Shown here piece by piece: positions 5,674 through 6,743 of a stretch of 6,743 nt of DNA. Position 1 is the stretch's first letter. Every line of letters starts with the position of its first letter. Under the pieces are notes generated by a model that ran no database searches, was not told where the DNA came from, and was given only the letters and a program-made list of their open reading frames with translations. The translations under genes and the position numbers were made by a program. The DNA is from Thermococci archaeon (GTDB taxonomy: Archaea; Methanobacteriota_B; Thermococci; Methanofastidiosales; B48-G16). The stretch is taken from positions 1-6,743 of the forward strand of contig QMUN01000043.1 in NCBI GenBank assembly GCA_003660605.1, given 5' to 3'.

Positions 5674-5987
5674 TATTTGAGCCTCACAGCAGTTCCGTAG
5701 ACGAGCATCTCGGCTGCACCCTGTGCTACAGAGCTTGTCATGAACCTTACATTGATCACGGCATCAGCACCGAGTTTTTCTGCTTGTTTGATCATTCTTT
5801 GAAGCGCTTCTTCTCTCGATTCTGAGAGCATCTCTGTATACTCTGTCAACTCTCCACCTACTATGTTCCTCAGTCCTGCCATTATATCTTTACCTATGTG
5901 CTTTGCTCTGATCGTGTTTGCCTTTACCAATCCCAATACTTCAGCTACTTCCCTTCCGGGAACGAAATCCGTATTTACTACTATCAT
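5673..5987 (-). CDS. YbjQ/UPF0145 family protein (putative heavy-metal-binding fold)
   Basis: This 104-residue cytoplasmic protein is full length for the YbjQ_1 family, whose members form ring-like oligomers. The family was named for suspected heavy-metal binding, but its biochemical role is not settled. Hallmarks visible are VPGREVAEVLGLVKANTIRA near the N-terminus, DIMAGLRNIVGGELTEYTEM in the middle, then A-x-KLGADAVINVRF (about 71-82) and the C-terminal EMLVYGTAVRL. There are no cysteines or histidine clusters beyond a single His (AKHIG), so metal binding is not obvious from sequence. A perfect AGGTGA SD at 5992-5997 lies four nt upstream of the ATG. This marks it as an internal operon gene after the HAD gene, whose stop is 31 nt upstream. 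It overlaps the next gene by one base. Confidence 0.93.
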   Translation of the reverse strand: MIVVNTDFVPGREVAEVLGLVKANTIRAKHIGKDIMAGLRNIVGGELTEYTEMLSESREEALQRMIKQAEKLGADAVINVRFMTSSVAQGAAEMLVYGTAVRLK

Positions 5988-5991
5988 TCTA

Positions 5992-5997
5992 TCACCT
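5992..5997 (-). promoter_or_regulatory. Shine-Dalgarno AGGTGA for the YbjQ-like gene
   Basis: This is a perfect archaeal SD, four nt upstream of ATG at 5987. It is identical in sequence and spacing to the one assigned to trm56, and it indicates a leadered, operon-internal cistron. Confidence 0.7.
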
Positions 5998-6018
5998 ATG
6001 TTTTATATAATGCATGAA

Positions 6019-6705
6019 CTATAAAAACTTATTCTTCTCAAGGTAAGGATATATCCCTTTTAGATTTTTAATTTTGAGACAGTCAAGCTCTTTGTATCTC
6101 TCCTCTCTATCTATAAGTATGGGTATGAGTCCAACATTCTTGGCACCGTAAAAGTCTTCATAAGGATCATCCCCTATGTAAAAACATTGGTATGGAGCTA
6201 AATTGATTCTCCTCAAAGCTTCCAGAAATATTCTCGGATTAGGTTTCAGGATTTTTATATCCTTTGATGCCAGAATTACTGAAATATATTTTTTCATCTC
6301 TAAATCTTCAAAAACACCATATATATCTATCTCTAAATCCCAGTTAGAGACTACACCGATGACGTATTTTTTAGAAAGGATGCCTAAAACTTCCAAACTT
6401 TCCGGATATCTCACAAACTTTGTTTTTTCTATAATCTTATCATATATCTTTTCTCCGATATTTTTTTCGATTCCCAGATCTTTAACTACTACTTGAATAA
6501 ACGCAGGCCAGAACTCCCTGAAATTTCCGAAACTGAAATTCTTTTCGTAGATGTTGTAATAAAATTCCCTGGCTTTTATATACGCTCTGGAAAATTCTTC
6601 TTTTGTCACATTGTACTTCTGAACTGAATCATATATCATCTCACTGATTTTTGGCTGCATTTTGATGAGCGTACCCACGGCATCAAAAAGAACTCCTTTT
6701 ATCAT
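6019..6705 (-). CDS. HAD-superfamily hydrolase, REG-2/HDHD3-like with DxV motif I
   Basis: This is a soluble 228-residue member of the haloacid dehalogenase superfamily, with an alpha-helical C1 cap at about 15-95. Motif I is VLFDAVGTL, with nucleophile Asp8. The usual second Asp (general acid) is Val10, as in REG-2/HDHD3-like and some dehalogenase-type proteins. Motif II is Ser120 in VVSNWD. Motif III is Lys154 in ILKPNPRIF. Motif IV is IGDDPYEDFYGAKNVG, with Asp179 and Asp184. The substrate is unknown. Loss of the general acid usually means weak or atypical phosphatase activity, or a C-halogen-type or binding role. The ATG at 6705 is about 25 nt from a TATA box and has no SD, so a leaderless mRNA is likely. 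It is the first gene of an operon with the YbjQ-like gene and the 67-residue membrane protein. Confidence 0.9.
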   Translation of the reverse strand: MIKGVLFDAVGTLIKMQPKISEMIYDSVQKYNVTKEEFSRAYIKAREFYYNIYEKNFSFGNFREFWPAFIQVVVKDLGIEKNIGEKIYDKIIEKTKFVRYPESLEVLGILSKKYVIGVVSNWDLEIDIYGVFEDLEMKKYISVILASKDIKILKPNPRIFLEALRRINLAPYQCFYIGDDPYEDFYGAKNVGLIPILIDREERYKELDCLKIKNLKGIYPYLEKNKFL

Positions 6706-6723
6706 AAAGTAAAATGAATTCCT

Positions 6724-6734
6724 GTGTTTAAATT
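6724..6734 (-). promoter_or_regulatory. TATA box for the HAD-YbjQ operon
   Basis: AATTTAAACAC on the minus strand places the TATA core about 25 nt upstream of ATG 6705, matching the leaderless spacing seen elsewhere in the window. Confidence 0.5.
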
Positions 6735-6743
6735 GTTTATGGA

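Noticed and set aside
6001..6027. TATA-like stretches upstream of the YbjQ-like gene
   Set aside because: The nearer one would start transcription inside the gene and the other overlaps the HAD stop codon. The SD-led start fits an operon-internal gene better.

Overview
The window is archaeal, AT-rich chromosome. The evidence is an archaeal-type SRP54, the archaeal SPOUT enzyme aTrm56, tRNA genes without encoded CCA, TATA-box promoters placed 24-28 nt upstream of start codons, and AGGTGA Shine-Dalgarno sites ahead of internal genes. A euryarchaeal-type or related lineage is plausible, but the window does not fix the phylum. The Pro/Thr-rich surface-protein linker and the DUF401 permease-like protein are compatible with several archaeal groups.

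Layout from left to right. (1) A minus-strand operon reads from about 2690 down to 85: a membrane-anchored protein with a Pro/Thr-rich stalk, then trm56 (C56 tRNA 2'-O-methyltransferase), then srp54 (signal recognition particle GTPase). (2) A divergent plus-strand gene, 2733-3872, encodes a polytopic DUF401 membrane protein. (3) It runs convergently into tRNA-Arg(GCG) on the minus strand at 3882-3953. The tRNA lies directly downstream of an uncatalogued 38-residue membrane microprotein ORF (3944-4060) and overlaps it by 10 nt; the two appear to share one promoter. (4) A two-TM protein with a very lysine-rich tail lies at 4135-4485 on the minus strand, and tRNA-His(GTG) lies divergently at 4566-4638 on the plus strand. 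(5) A GNAT acetyltransferase pseudogene on the minus strand (about 4783-5402) carries one in-frame stop and one frameshift, with arginine codon use unlike its neighbours. (6) A second minus-strand operon, 6705 down to 5470, encodes a HAD-family hydrolase, a YbjQ/UPF0145 protein and a 67-residue two-TM protein.

The first operon joins protein targeting, tRNA elbow modification and an envelope protein. Both tRNAs here carry the TTC T-loop whose C56 is the aTrm56 target. Promoter and leader organisation is consistent: first genes look leaderless, with TATA about 25 nt upstream of the start codon, and internal genes carry SD sites. This supports the operon calls and a TTG start for trm56. No CRISPR array, insertion sequence, integrase, toxin-antitoxin or defence system is visible. 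The most unusual item is the microprotein ORF whose stop codon lies inside the tRNA-Arg acceptor/position-8 region.
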